Below, in pieces: positions 1 through 8,651 of a DNA stretch of 41,382 bases. Made by a program: the position numbers and the translations under genes. The notes under the pieces are model-generated. The model did no database searches. It worked only from the letters and a program-made list of their open reading frames with translations, and was not told where the DNA came from. The stretch is from UBA3496 sp964558115 (GTDB lineage: Bacteria > UBA8248): positions 1 through 41,382 of the forward strand of contig CAZLCI010000013.1 in the NCBI GenBank assembly GCA_964558115.1, given 5' to 3'. Each line of letters opens with the position of its first letter. Within the stretch, counting starts at the first letter, position 1.

Positions 1-958
1 TGAATCCTAAAACAACTGATATAATAGTTCCAATAGCAGAAGAAAAATTAAAACTATTATTGAGAGTGAATGGAATTATCACGAGAACTAATATGAAAAT
101 CATAAAGGGTTTTGCTAATTTTGACCATTTTTCGACTTCAAATTTTGTTGGGTTAACTCCAGTTTGTTTTAGGAAATATATGTAAGATCTTATCTCTCGA
201 TAGTTCATTTGTTGAGGGTCTTTTTTTATATCTTGAAAATCACTAGGTTTTTCAAAAACATTCATTTTTAGTTTATCAAATTCTTGTTTGTCTATATTTC
301 CAGAGGCAAGAAACTTTTGTATTTTCCCATTAAAGAAAATCCAATTAGAATTGTTTTCATTCCATTTTGCTTTAGGGGCCTGAATCTTTTTCCTTAAATT
401 ATAATCGTTATCTAAAAAGAAGAGAGTCACATTCTTCATTTTTTTCAATTTTGGGTCGTAGTGATTAATAAACCAAATAATAGATTTGTCTTTAGATCTA
501 AACCATACAGAATTTTGTTCTTGATAAGATTTAATGGGTATTTTTTTTATGTTTACTCGCCAATTGTAATACCATAGTTCATTAGTTTTTGGAGTTACAA
601 ATTCACTCGCCAGAAAGTTTAAAAGACCTATAGCTAGAGTTGCAATTAGAATTGGACTTATGATTTTATAGATACTAATACCAGAAACTAACATAGAAAG
701 TATTTCTTTTCTTCTTGAAAAAATAAACAATGTTGTTACTGAACCTAATAAAACTGATACCGGCATTGCTTCAACTGAAAGCATAGGAATTTTATAGAAA
801 AAATAAAGAAAACTATGAGAAAAAGATGCGCTCTTTTCAACTAGGTCATCAATCCGCTCGATAAATTCCGCGAGTAAAAAAAGAGTTGTTGTTCCGATAT
901 GGAAAAGAGCTAAGAAAACTAAAAAACGCTTTAAAATATATCTTTCTATTATACTCAT
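1..958 (-). CDS. lptG: LptG-like LPS export permease (partial, C-terminus off window)
   Basis: Inner-membrane permease of the LptB2FGC complex, which extracts LPS from the inner membrane and drives it across the periplasm. Reading the minus strand from the ATG at 958, the frame stays open to the window edge (about 319 codons). The protein starts MSIIERYILKRFL, has N-terminal membrane segments, a charged periplasmic beta-rich middle (about residues 120-270) and returns to hydrophobic sequence near residue 290, the YjgP/YjgQ layout. Its ATG overlaps the stop of the upstream lptF gene (ATGA), so the two are translationally coupled. LptF and LptG are paralogues; I call this LptG because it is the second gene of the pair, as is usual. 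The last membrane helices lie outside the window. Confidence 0.85.
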   Translation of the reverse strand, partial: MSIIERYILKRFLVFLALFHIGTTTLFLLAEFIERIDDLVEKSASFSHSFLYFFYKIPMLSVEAMPVSVLLGSVTTLFIFSRRKEILSMLVSGISIYKIISPILIATLAIGLLNFLASEFVTPKTNELWYYNWRVNIKKIPIKSYQEQNSVWFRSKDKSIIWFINHYDPKLKKMKNVTLFFLDNDYNLRKKIQAPKAKWNENNSNWIFFNGKIQKFLASGNIDKQEFDKLKMNVFEKPSDFQDIKKDPQQMNYREIRSYIYFLKQTGVNPTKFEVEKWSKLAKPFMIFILVLVIIPFTLNNSFNFSSAIGTIISVVLGF

Positions 959-2184
959 GATTTTCTTTTAATTAAATTTGTAAAATTATAGAGTGATTTA
1001 AAGGGTCTTGATACTACTTTTATTATTTTAAAATCTCCTTCACGATTTACTTTATATACAGAATAAATTGTTAGTGATGCTAGAATTATGTTTGCTCCCC
1101 AAGCCGAGAAAATAGGGTATAAAAATTGATTTTCACCTAAACCTTTAAAAACAGTATCAAGAACATAGTAAAGGAACAATATGATTAGACTGAGTAAAAA
1201 ACCTCCCTGTTTCCCAGTTCTTTGATTTGTTACTCCAAGTGATGCTCCTAAAATTGCAAAGATTAAAGAAATAAAAGGAAAAGCAATTCTTCTATGAAAT
1301 TCGATTAAATATAGTAACTCTTTTTTTGATTTTCTTTCTGCATTTCTAATTTCATGATTTAGTTTTTTAATAGGTAACTCTCTAAGTCTGAGTCGCAGGG
1401 GACTAAAATTTTGATTTCTCTGAACTAAGTCAATTTTTAAATGATATTTTTTGAATTGTGTGATTCGATAACTTCTTTTTTGCGTAGGAATGATCTTATT
1501 TGAAAAAACTTTTCCTTGAGGAGGTTGATTTACTTCTGCGTGGATTGAACCATCATACAATTGGAAAACGATTAGATTTCTTTTTTTATCTCTTTTGAAA
1601 ATAGCTTTCTTAGCAAAAATTATTTTCTTGTTTTTTTTGTCTCTTGATTCAGAAATAATAATTCCTCTTAAAATTTTACTTTCTTTGCTCTTTTTTCCTA
1701 CAAAAATTACTATTCCATCTGCAATTTCCTTGAAAATTTGTTCTTGTATATTAGAATCGATCTGACTTATAGAGATAATTTTTTTGCTTATAGATCTACT
1801 ATTTGCAAACCCCCATGGTAGTCCATAAATTGTCAAAAAAAACATAATGAAAGTAGTTACTATTCCTAATATGATTACAGGCGTTAATTGTTTCCAAAAA
1901 CTCATTCCTGATGTAGACATTGCTAACAGTTCATTGTCATGTGAAAGTTTGCTAAAAACTAATCCTGTAGAGATTAATATTGACATGGGTATGTTAGTTA
2001 ACAACAGGATTGGCAGCGATGAGATTAAAAAATTGAGAACAATAACAAATGGAATTTTGTTAATTATTATTAATTGAGTTATCTCAAAAATCTTACCCAA
2101 TAATAGGATGAAAGTTAGCAAAAGTAGTGAGAGGAGAGACCAACTTAGGATATCTCTTAAAATGTATGTTTGAAGTTTTTTCAA
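955..2184 (-). CDS. lptF: LptF-like LPS export permease
   Basis: Second permease subunit of the LPS extraction ABC transporter (LptB2FG). The 409-residue protein has the family architecture: N-terminal helices (about residues 10-35, 55-80, 95-120), a periplasmic beta-jellyroll-like region (about 130-285) and C-terminal helices (about 305-390). It includes the characteristic stretch RRIAFPFISLIFAILGASLG near the fourth helix. Length fits the family (about 350-400). It is the first gene of a two-gene minus-strand operon with lptG and is divergent from the heptosyltransferase gene that opens the LPS cluster, so LPS export and core synthesis share the intergenic stretch 2185-2353. The basic tail KRKS is cytoplasmic by the positive-inside rule. 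The LptF versus LptG assignment rests on gene order. Confidence 0.88.
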   Translation of the reverse strand: MKKLQTYILRDILSWSLLSLLLLTFILLLGKIFEITQLIIINKIPFVIVLNFLISSLPILLLTNIPMSILISTGLVFSKLSHDNELLAMSTSGMSFWKQLTPVIILGIVTTFIMFFLTIYGLPWGFANSRSISKKIISISQIDSNIQEQIFKEIADGIVIFVGKKSKESKILRGIIISESRDKKNKKIIFAKKAIFKRDKKRNLIVFQLYDGSIHAEVNQPPQGKVFSNKIIPTQKRSYRITQFKKYHLKIDLVQRNQNFSPLRLRLRELPIKKLNHEIRNAERKSKKELLYLIEFHRRIAFPFISLIFAILGASLGVTNQRTGKQGGFLLSLIILFLYYVLDTVFKGLGENQFLYPIFSAWGANIILASLTIYSVYKVNREGDFKIIKVVSRPFKSLYNFTNLIKRKS

Positions 2185-2353
2185 TATAAAATCCCAAATT
2201 CATATTATAAAGTTTTAAAATATTTTAATAAGAGTAAAAAATCGAACTGAAAATAAAGAAAATTTATAGAACCCAAGACATTTTTTTGTTTACTAAAAAA
2301 ATTGTACAATTATTTGAACAAAATTTCGATTTCTTTTTTAAAGGATCATCATT

Positions 2354-3388
2354 TTGGGAAAGATTGATTTTTCTGTTAGTGAGACTCATACTGTTTTGGC
2401 TCCCAACTGGATTGGTGATACTGCTATGGCAGCACCTTTTTTTGCTTCACTTCGGTCAAATTTTCCGGATTCCAAAATAAGAGTTATAGTTAATCCTTGG
2501 GTTGAAGGTCTTGTTCAAAACTATCCTTGGGTAGATGAGATTATTAAACTCGATAAGAAAAGTTTTTGGTATTTATTAAAAACTTTTCGTTTTGGAAAAT
2601 TAAAGAACAAACTTTCATCGGATACTTTTTGGCTTTTGCCTAATAGTTTTCGTTCGGCTTTAATTGGTTATTTGTCTAGTTCAAAATCAAGAATTGGATA
2701 TTCTGCTAGATTTAGAAAACAATTACTAACAAACCCTGTGTTTCTATCGGAAAATAAATCTCAATACTTAATAGATTATTATCTCGAATTACTAGTTGCA
2801 AATGGCTTAAATCCAGTTTCTAAAAGAATTTCTATTGAAATAAGAGACGACTTACTTGAAGTTTCGAAAAATACGTTAGAAAAACTTGTTGATTTATCTC
2901 AAGGACCTCTTATAGGTATTCATCCAGGAGCATTTTTCGGCTCCTCTAAAACTTGGAAACCAAAGAATTTTGGATTGTTGGCTGAACGTTTGATTGATCG
3001 AGAAAATGCTAATGTTTTGATTTTTGGTGGTCCAGGAGAGAAGGAATTAACTGAAATGGTTGTAAAACATTCTAAAGCTAAAGCACTAAATTTTTTTGGT
3101 AAAGATAATTTATTGATTTTGCCCGGATTACTTTCCATGCTTGATGCTTTTATTTCTGGTGATACTGGTCCTTTGCATATTGCATCATTAGTGGGGACAC
3201 CAACGATTTCTATTTTTGGGCCTACTGATCCAAAATTAACTGCTCCAAGAGGTTCTAATAATTTCTATGTATATCAAAATTTAGATTGTAGTCCATGTTT
3301 TAAAAGAGTATGTCCTTTACATCATCATGACTGTATGGAGAAAATTACAGTTTTAGATGTTGAAAATAAATTGAAAAATATTTTGTAA
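2354..3388 (+). CDS. waaF: ADP-heptose:LPS heptosyltransferase II (GT9)
   Basis: Transfers the second L-glycero-D-manno-heptose from ADP-heptose onto the LPS inner core, at the cytoplasmic face of the inner membrane. The 344-residue protein has the GT9 N-terminal signature APNWIGD at about residues 16-22 and the ADP-heptose-binding GDTGPLHIA at about 268-276, followed by FGPTDP; length is typical of WaaF. Start is TTG, with AAGGA nine bases upstream; no ATG fits better. It opens the plus-strand LPS core cluster and sits 17 bases before gmhB, alongside all the late steps of ADP-heptose synthesis. Family assignment is strong. Type II rather than I follows from the APNWIGD motif and the presence of a second GT9 gene at 5476 with the type I-like RLGAIGD motif. 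Confidence 0.9.
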   Translation: MGKIDFSVSETHTVLAPNWIGDTAMAAPFFASLRSNFPDSKIRVIVNPWVEGLVQNYPWVDEIIKLDKKSFWYLLKTFRFGKLKNKLSSDTFWLLPNSFRSALIGYLSSSKSRIGYSARFRKQLLTNPVFLSENKSQYLIDYYLELLVANGLNPVSKRISIEIRDDLLEVSKNTLEKLVDLSQGPLIGIHPGAFFGSSKTWKPKNFGLLAERLIDRENANVLIFGGPGEKELTEMVVKHSKAKALNFFGKDNLLILPGLLSMLDAFISGDTGPLHIASLVGTPTISIFGPTDPKLTAPRGSNNFYVYQNLDCSPCFKRVCPLHHHDCMEKITVLDVENKLKNIL

Positions 3389-3405
3389 AATAGACGGAGG
3401 TTGAG

Positions 3406-3981
3406 TTGGAAAAGAAAAAAGCAATTTTTTTAGATCGAGATGGCACGTTAAATCGGGACGTTGGTTATGTAACACATTTAGATGACTATGAACTACTTCC
3501 TCGTGCAGGAGATGCAGTAAAAAAAATAAATGATGCAGGTTTTTTGGCAATTTTGGTAACCAATCAAGCGGGTGTTGCAAGAGGTTATTTCGCGGAATCT
3601 ATGATTAAAAAAGTCCATGAAAAACTGCAGAAAGAGTTGGAATTAAAAGATGCAAATTTAGATGCAATTTATTATTGTCCACATGTTCCTCTTGGAAGTG
3701 AAAATCTATTTTCTAAGGACTGTGAGATGAGGAAACCAAAACCAGGTATGATTTTAAAGGCATCAAATGAACACAATATTGATTTAACACAATCGTTTAT
3801 GATTGGTGATAAATTTTCTGATTTAGAGTCAGGCTGGTCAGCGGGATGTCGTTCTGCTTTGGTTTTAACTGGATACGGTAGAGGGGAATTTGAAACAAAT
3901 AATAAAAAGTGGTTGCGTGAACCAGATTACGTAGCGGAAGATGTTTACCATGCAATAGAACTTATTTTTTCTCAGATTTAA
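3406..3981 (+). CDS. gmhB: D-glycero-D-manno-heptose 1,7-bisphosphate 7-phosphatase
   Basis: HAD-superfamily phosphatase that removes the 7-phosphate during ADP-heptose synthesis. The nucleophile/acid pair is in FLDRDGT (D10, D12), the third motif has KPKPG (about 110-114), and GDKFSDL (about 135-141) supplies the Mg ligands. Length (191) matches E. coli GmhB. The structural zinc loop is partly altered: C91-P-H93 is present, but the second half reads C106-E-M108 where the classical enzyme has Cys-x-Cys, so one of four zinc ligands appears lost. Start is TTG at 3406 with a strong ACGGAGG five bases upstream. It sits between waaF and the heptose kinase gene, so the heptose pathway is physically grouped. 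Confidence 0.92.
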   Translation: MEKKKAIFLDRDGTLNRDVGYVTHLDDYELLPRAGDAVKKINDAGFLAILVTNQAGVARGYFAESMIKKVHEKLQKELELKDANLDAIYYCPHVPLGSENLFSKDCEMRKPKPGMILKASNEHNIDLTQSFMIGDKFSDLESGWSAGCRSALVLTGYGRGEFETNNKKWLREPDYVAEDVYHAIELIFSQI

Positions 3982-3990
3982 GGTTTTTAA

Positions 3991-4974
3991 ATGGACCAAG
4001 TATTAAAGAAATATTTTTCAAAATTTTCTTCTTTAAGAGTTGCAGTAATTGGTGATTTTATTGCTGATGAGTTTATTTATGGTGAAACTTCTAGGATAAG
4101 CAGAGAAGCTCCAGTTATAGTTTTAGATTTTCAGGATAGATCCTTAATACCAGGTGGGGGTGGAAATGCAGCAATGAATGCTTCCTCGCTAGGTAGTAAG
4201 GTTTTTGCAGTTGGAGTTGTTGGTAATGATATGGAGGGTCAAGAACTAAAGAATAAAATGTTTTCTAATAAAATAAATGTGGATCAAATTATTCTTGATA
4301 GTGAAACTATTACTCCTACAAAAAAAAGAATCTTAGCTGGGGGAAGAAATACTACGAGACAACAAGTTATTCGTGTAGATAACGAGAAAAAAAGAGATTT
4401 TTCGGAAAAAATGGAATCTCAGATTATTCAGTCTATTGAAAATCTTTATGAAGAAGGTTTAGACGCAATAATTGTTTCGGATTACGGGCTAGGTGTGGTT
4501 ACTGAAAAAATTCGAAAATTTATAGAAAAAATTTCTAATGAAATTATTGTTACGGTTGATAGTCGCTGGTCATGTTTAGCTTTTAAAGGTTTAACTGCAA
4601 TAACGCCTAATGAGGAAGAGGTAGAAGACGCAATTGGATTTTATCCAAATGATGAAAATCTTGATCAGGCAGGCAAAGAACTTATGAAAATTACTAATTC
4701 TAAAGCTGTTTTAATAACTCGAGGTAAGAAAGGAATGAGTGTTTTTGAAAAAGGAAAAATAAGAACAGATGTGCCGATTTTTGGTTCTGATCAAGTTGCG
4801 GATGTTACTGGTGCTGGTGATACAGTTATTGCAGCTTTCACACTATCCCTTGCGTCTGGAGCAAGTCTAAAAGAGTCTACTGAGATTGCAAGCATTGCAG
4901 CTGGTTTGGTAGTTATGAAAATGGGTACTGCTGTAGTCAAAGTTGATGAACTGATTCATGCTCTTGAAGGATAA
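3991..4974 (+). CDS. rfaE1: D-glycero-beta-D-manno-heptose-7-phosphate kinase (stand-alone HldE N-domain)
   Basis: PfkB/ribokinase-fold kinase that phosphorylates heptose-7-phosphate at C1. The 327-residue protein shows the ribokinase signatures: GDFIADEF near residues 21-28, substrate-site GGGGNAAMNA at about 54-63, and the catalytic anion-hole motif DVTGAGDT at about 270-277. In E. coli this domain is fused to an adenylyltransferase as HldE; here the second domain is a separate downstream gene, the split arrangement known from other Gram-negatives. ATG start ten bases after gmhB. Function is secure from family plus context (GmhB, adenylyltransferase, two heptosyltransferases). Confidence 0.92.
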   Translation: MDQVLKKYFSKFSSLRVAVIGDFIADEFIYGETSRISREAPVIVLDFQDRSLIPGGGGNAAMNASSLGSKVFAVGVVGNDMEGQELKNKMFSNKINVDQIILDSETITPTKKRILAGGRNTTRQQVIRVDNEKKRDFSEKMESQIIQSIENLYEEGLDAIIVSDYGLGVVTEKIRKFIEKISNEIIVTVDSRWSCLAFKGLTAITPNEEEVEDAIGFYPNDENLDQAGKELMKITNSKAVLITRGKKGMSVFEKGKIRTDVPIFGSDQVADVTGAGDTVIAAFTLSLASGASLKESTEIASIAAGLVVMKMGTAVVKVDELIHALEG

Positions 4975-4978
4975 AAAC

Positions 4979-5473
4979 TTGAATAAAAATGATGGTTTTT
5001 TAGGAAAATTATGGCACTTAGAACAACTAAAATCAGAAATCGAAAAGAGAAAACAAGAAGGCAAAGTCATTGTTTTGGCAAATGGATGTTTCGATATACT
5101 GCATGTTGGTCATATAAGGTATCTTCGTGAAGCAAAATATAATGGTGATTTATTGGTCGTGGCTATAAATAGTGATGAATCAACTAGAGTTTTAAAAGGG
5201 GAAGGGAGACCTTTTATTCCAGAAACTGAAAGGCTACAAATAATTTCTGAATTGATTTCTGTGGATTATATTCTTATTTTTGAAGAATTGAATGTAAGTA
5301 AAATTTTATTAGATATAAAACCTCATTTCCATGCCAAAGGAACGGATTACACTTTAGATAGCGTTCCCGAGAAAGATACGGTTGAAAGCTACGGGGGAAA
5401 AATTTTAATTTGTGGTGATCCTAAAAATCATTCATCAACTCAATTAGGTAAAATTCTAAAAGAATCGAATTAA
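4979..5473 (+). CDS. rfaE2: D-glycero-beta-D-manno-heptose 1-phosphate adenylyltransferase (stand-alone HldE C-domain)
   Basis: Nucleotidyltransferase that makes ADP-D-glycero-D-manno-heptose from heptose-1-phosphate and ATP. It carries the cytidylyltransferase-like ATP site NGCFDILHVGH (HxGH) in the N-terminal third, and a C-terminal serine/threonine-rich motif near the nucleotide-binding loop (HSSTQLGKIL). I chose the TTG at 4979, which has AAGGA about eight bases upstream and gives about 164 residues. The frame is also open from an ATG at 4958, inside the end of the kinase gene, but that has no evident ribosome site. The two HldE halves are adjacent and in the same order as in the fused enzyme, so a fission/fusion relationship is obvious. 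Confidence 0.9.
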   Translation: MNKNDGFLGKLWHLEQLKSEIEKRKQEGKVIVLANGCFDILHVGHIRYLREAKYNGDLLVVAINSDESTRVLKGEGRPFIPETERLQIISELISVDYILIFEELNVSKILLDIKPHFHAKGTDYTLDSVPEKDTVESYGGKILICGDPKNHSSTQLGKILKESN

Positions 5474-5475
5474 AA

Positions 5476-6543
5476 ATGAAGAAAAGATTCTTGATAATTC
5501 GTCTAGGGGCAATAGGTGATATAATACACTCCTTGCCTATTGCTTCAGCCATCAAAGATTTTATGCCTAGTGCAGAGATTGTATGGCTAGTTGAGTCGAT
5601 TTATGCTGAAATTTTACAAGGAAACCCCGATATAGATCAAATTTTGACAGTTGATAGTAAACTATTAAGAAAAAAAATAAATTTAAATGCTATTTCAGAA
5701 TTTTTATGTTCTCTAAAAGAGTTAAAAAGTCTTTCTCCTGATGTTGCTATAGATCCCCAGGGACTTATAAAAAGTGGATTTTTGTCTTTTCTTTCTGGAG
5801 CAAAGACTCGTGTTGGTTTCGAGCAAAATCTATGCAGAGAGAGAGCTAATGCCTTGTTTTCAAATAAATATGCTGCTCCTGCTGATTTAAAGTCCCATGT
5901 TATAAAAAAAAATCTTTCATTATTAAAACCATTAAAAATTCCGATACCTGAATATAAAGATTTTCGTTTTCCATTAATTGAAAACAGAGAGGAATTTGAA
6001 AAGGCAGAATCTTTTTTTATTGAAAATAATTTAAAGTCGAATGGACCTATTCTTATTGTTCATCCTGGAGGAGGATGGATAACAAAACAATGGGATCCAA
6101 TTCGTTTTGCAAAAGTTGCAGATTTTTGGGTTAATTTAACAAAAGGCAAAATCCTTTTCTCATGGGGACCGGGGGAGAAGGAACTAGTTGAAAAAATTTC
6201 AAATTTAATGAAAGAGGATGCATTGATATCTCCTTTATGTAGTATTAGAGAAATCATTTCATTCATTAGGAGGGGTGATTTTTTCTTGGGAGGAGATACA
6301 GGTCCTTCTCACTTAGCGGCGGTTTTAGGTTTAGATTGTATAACCTTAATGGGACCAACAGATCCTGAAAGAAATCGTCCTTGGGGAGATAAAAATATGG
6401 TTCTCTATCATTCACTTGCATGCAGTGAGTGTTATTTACGAAAATGTGATTTTATAGAGTGTATGTCTTTAATTAGTGTAAAAGAAGTAGAAAATGCATT
6501 AGAAAAAAGTTGGGCAAGAGAACACAGGAGTATTTTACTTTAA
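5476..6543 (+). CDS. waaC: Heptosyltransferase I-like GT9 glycosyltransferase
   Basis: GT9 enzyme expected to add the first heptose to Kdo on lipid A. The N-terminus RLGAIGDIIHSLP (about residues 9-21) matches the WaaC-type signature, and the nucleotide-sugar site GGDTGPSHLAA is at about 271-281, followed by MGPTDPERNRPWG. The 355-residue length is typical. It starts two bases after the adenylyltransferase stop, with ATG. A cysteine-rich stretch (CSECYLRKC) near residue 320 resembles the CSPC...C pattern at the end of the WaaF homologue here and is probably a structural feature of this GT9 branch. The precise acceptor cannot be read from sequence; another GT9 activity remains possible. Confidence 0.82.
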   Translation: MKKRFLIIRLGAIGDIIHSLPIASAIKDFMPSAEIVWLVESIYAEILQGNPDIDQILTVDSKLLRKKINLNAISEFLCSLKELKSLSPDVAIDPQGLIKSGFLSFLSGAKTRVGFEQNLCRERANALFSNKYAAPADLKSHVIKKNLSLLKPLKIPIPEYKDFRFPLIENREEFEKAESFFIENNLKSNGPILIVHPGGGWITKQWDPIRFAKVADFWVNLTKGKILFSWGPGEKELVEKISNLMKEDALISPLCSIREIISFIRRGDFFLGGDTGPSHLAAVLGLDCITLMGPTDPERNRPWGDKNMVLYHSLACSECYLRKCDFIECMSLISVKEVENALEKSWAREHRSILL

Positions 6544-6573
6544 AATAGATCATAATAATTTAAGGAGACAATG

Positions 6574-6762
6574 ATGAGCATCAGTGATGACTTTCTCTCC
6601 ATGCTTGCGTGTCCTATTTGTAAAAAACCACTTGAACTTAGTAAAGATGGGAACTTTTTGATAAGCAGAGAGGCTGAAAAAGTATATAGAATTGAGGATG
6701 GCATTCCAGTTCTACTTGTAGATGAAGCTGTTGATTTAGAAGAGTGGACAAAAAATCAATAA
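6574..6762 (+). CDS. Trm112-like small protein (UPF0434/YcaR family)
   Basis: A 62-residue protein with the Trm112p-like fold signature: LACPICKKPL near the N-terminus and YRIEDGIPVLLVDEA near the C-terminus. Only one CxxC is present, as in the bacterial YcaR group. Bacterial members are often found near LPS genes (ycaR lies next to lpxK and kdsB in E. coli), but no reaction is known. Two ATGs are adjacent (6571, 6574); AAGGAGA at 6562-6568 gives better spacing for the second. It sits between the heptosyltransferase and the GT2 gene and is probably cotranscribed. Confidence 0.8.
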   Translation: MSISDDFLSMLACPICKKPLELSKDGNFLISREAEKVYRIEDGIPVLLVDEAVDLEEWTKNQ

Positions 6763-6805
6763 GGAAAAATTTTACAAATCAATTGTCGCTTAAAATAAGA
6801 GTTCA

Positions 6806-7570
6806 ATGATGAAAAAAAAAGTTTCAGTTGTAATAGTTACAAAAGACGAAGAGGCTAACATTTCTGAATGTATTAAAAGTGTTTTGTGGGCAGATGAAAT
6901 ATTAGTAGTTGACTCTGAGAGTAAAGATAGAACTTGCGATATTTCTAGGGGATTAGGTGCAGATGTTATTGAAAGGAAGTGGATTGGTTACGCTGATCAG
7001 AAGAACTATGGAATTCAAAAAGCAAAAAATAAATGGGTATTGAGTTTAGATGCAGATGAAAGAATTTCAGATGACTTAATGAAGGTTCTTGTTGAAATTC
7101 TTGATAAAGATAGTATTTATAAAGGATATAAATTTCCAAGAAAAAATATTTTCTTTGGCAAATGGTTGAAAAATGGAGATCTCTGGCCTGATTATCAAAT
7201 AAGACTATTTGAAAAAGAAAGAGCTTCTTTTAACAATAGATATGTTCACGAATCAGTTCAGGTAGATGGTCAAGTTTGTAAATTGGATGAACCTATTCTT
7301 CATTATAGTTATGATAATGTATCTGAATTTTTTCAGCGTCAAAAAGAGTATGCAATTTTATCAGCGCAAGAAAGTTTAAAGAAAAAAATCTCATTAAATA
7401 AGACAGATATTTTTTTTCGACCATTATGGAGATTTTTTCGTAGTTATATCATTAAATCAGGGTGGAAAGATGGACTTGAAGGTTTTATAGTCAGTGCTGG
7501 TTTGGCATGGTATGTTTTTATGAGATTTGCCATTATTTTGGAGTTTAAGAAGAAGAATGAGGTCTCTTAA
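6806..7570 (+). CDS. GT2 family LPS core glycosyltransferase (WaaE/KdtX-like)
   Basis: Inverting GT-A enzyme that probably adds a hexose (glucose or similar) to the inner core heptose. It has VVTKDEEANI at residues 10-19, DSESKDRT at about 36-43 and the metal-binding DxD as LDADER at about 87-92. The C-terminus, with the RPLWRFFRSY and DGLEGF motifs and a hydrophobic helix, is typical of the WaaE (beta-1,4-glucosyltransferase) group and suggests membrane contact. Two ATGs (6806, 6809) are possible starts. The 3' end overlaps the next glycosyltransferase gene by 14 bases. Donor and acceptor are inferred only. Confidence 0.85.
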   Translation: MMKKKVSVVIVTKDEEANISECIKSVLWADEILVVDSESKDRTCDISRGLGADVIERKWIGYADQKNYGIQKAKNKWVLSLDADERISDDLMKVLVEILDKDSIYKGYKFPRKNIFFGKWLKNGDLWPDYQIRLFEKERASFNNRYVHESVQVDGQVCKLDEPILHYSYDNVSEFFQRQKEYAILSAQESLKKKISLNKTDIFFRPLWRFFRSYIIKSGWKDGLEGFIVSAGLAWYVFMRFAIILEFKKKNEVS

Positions 7571-8651
7571 AATAATCCATACAGAAGCATCAGAAGGTTT
7601 TGGTGGACAAGAAAAAAGAATCCTATTGGAATCAGTTTCTTTCATAGAAAAAGGTCATGAGATTCTTATAGTAGGTCAACCTAATAGTAGATTAGGAAAA
7701 GAAGCTGTGACGCGGTCTATTCCTTTTTGTAAACTAAGAATGAGATTTTCTTGGGATATATTATCTTTTTTTAAATTCATTTTAATAGTTATCAAACATA
7801 AGCCTGATTTGATTCATACACATAGCAGTATAGATAGTTGGATAGGTGGTCTAGTCGGTCGTTTGTTGCGTATTCCTGTTGTTCGAACCAGACACGTATC
7901 TGTTCCTGTTAAGGGGCACACTTTTAATTTAGTTTATCGATTACCTAAAAAGATCTTTACAACTGCTGAAGTTATAAAAAAATTACTTATTTCTTCAAAA
8001 TCTTGTGATCCTTCTAAAATTGAGGTTGTTCCCACAGGTGTCGACATGTCGGTTTTTAAAAGAAATATTTCAAAGAATCTTTTTAAATCCGAAATGAGAG
8101 TACCAGAAGAAACTTTATTAGTTGGAATGGTTGCTCAACTTAGAGGTAGTAAAGGCCATTTAGATTTTTTAGAGGCTATTAGTGAGTTGTCTAAAGAGAA
8201 TGCAAGATTCTATATTGTTGGAGATGGTGAAGGAAGAAAACTCTATGAAAATAAAGCAGCAGAATGGAATTTGTTAAATAAAAGAGTTTTTTTTCTTGGT
8301 TATAGAGAAGATATCCCAACAGTTATGGCAGGACTAGATTTGCTCGTTATTGCGTCTACGAGAACGGAAGGAATACCTCAAGTTGCTTTACAGTCTATGT
8401 CTATGGGTGTACCAATAGTTGGCACAAATATCGGAGGTGTCCCAGAAGTTCTTTTTCCTTCAAAATCTGGTCTCGTTGTGCCTCCTAAGAATAGTATGGC
8501 ATTAGCAAATGGGATACGGATTCTATTAAAAAATAAAAAAATAAGAGAAAGAATGGGTAATATGGGACAAGAGTTTGTTGATAGGAATTTTAGCCTAGAA
8601 AATATGATAAAAAAGATTTTGTTTTTATACGAAGAGGTTATTGCTGATTGA
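7557..8651 (+). CDS. GT4 family glycosyltransferase
   Basis: Retaining GT-B glycosyltransferase (364 residues from this start). The N-domain has a glycine-rich acceptor loop (GFGGQEKRIL) and HTHSS at about residue 85; the C-domain shows the EX7E region RTEGIPQVALQSMSMG and NIGGVPEV, the nucleotide-sugar site of GT4 enzymes. The open frame extends 30 bases upstream, but the ATG at 7557 aligns with the family N-terminus and follows a purine-rich stretch. The gene overlaps the GT2 gene by 14 bases and the next GT4 gene by four, so the three should be coupled. It acts in LPS core or O-chain assembly; sugar specificity is unknown. Confidence 0.88.
   Translation: MRSLKIIHTEASEGFGGQEKRILLESVSFIEKGHEILIVGQPNSRLGKEAVTRSIPFCKLRMRFSWDILSFFKFILIVIKHKPDLIHTHSSIDSWIGGLVGRLLRIPVVRTRHVSVPVKGHTFNLVYRLPKKIFTTAEVIKKLLISSKSCDPSKIEVVPTGVDMSVFKRNISKNLFKSEMRVPEETLLVGMVAQLRGSKGHLDFLEAISELSKENARFYIVGDGEGRKLYENKAAEWNLLNKRVFFLGYREDIPTVMAGLDLLVIASTRTEGIPQVALQSMSMGVPIVGTNIGGVPEVLFPSKSGLVVPPKNSMALANGIRILLKNKKIRERMGNMGQEFVDRNFSLENMIKKILFLYEEVIAD

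Noticed and set aside
2286..2480. 64-codon plus-strand frame upstream of waaF
   Set aside because: It overlaps the start of waaF in another frame, and its hydrophobic C-terminus is the alternate reading of the conserved APNWIGD region.
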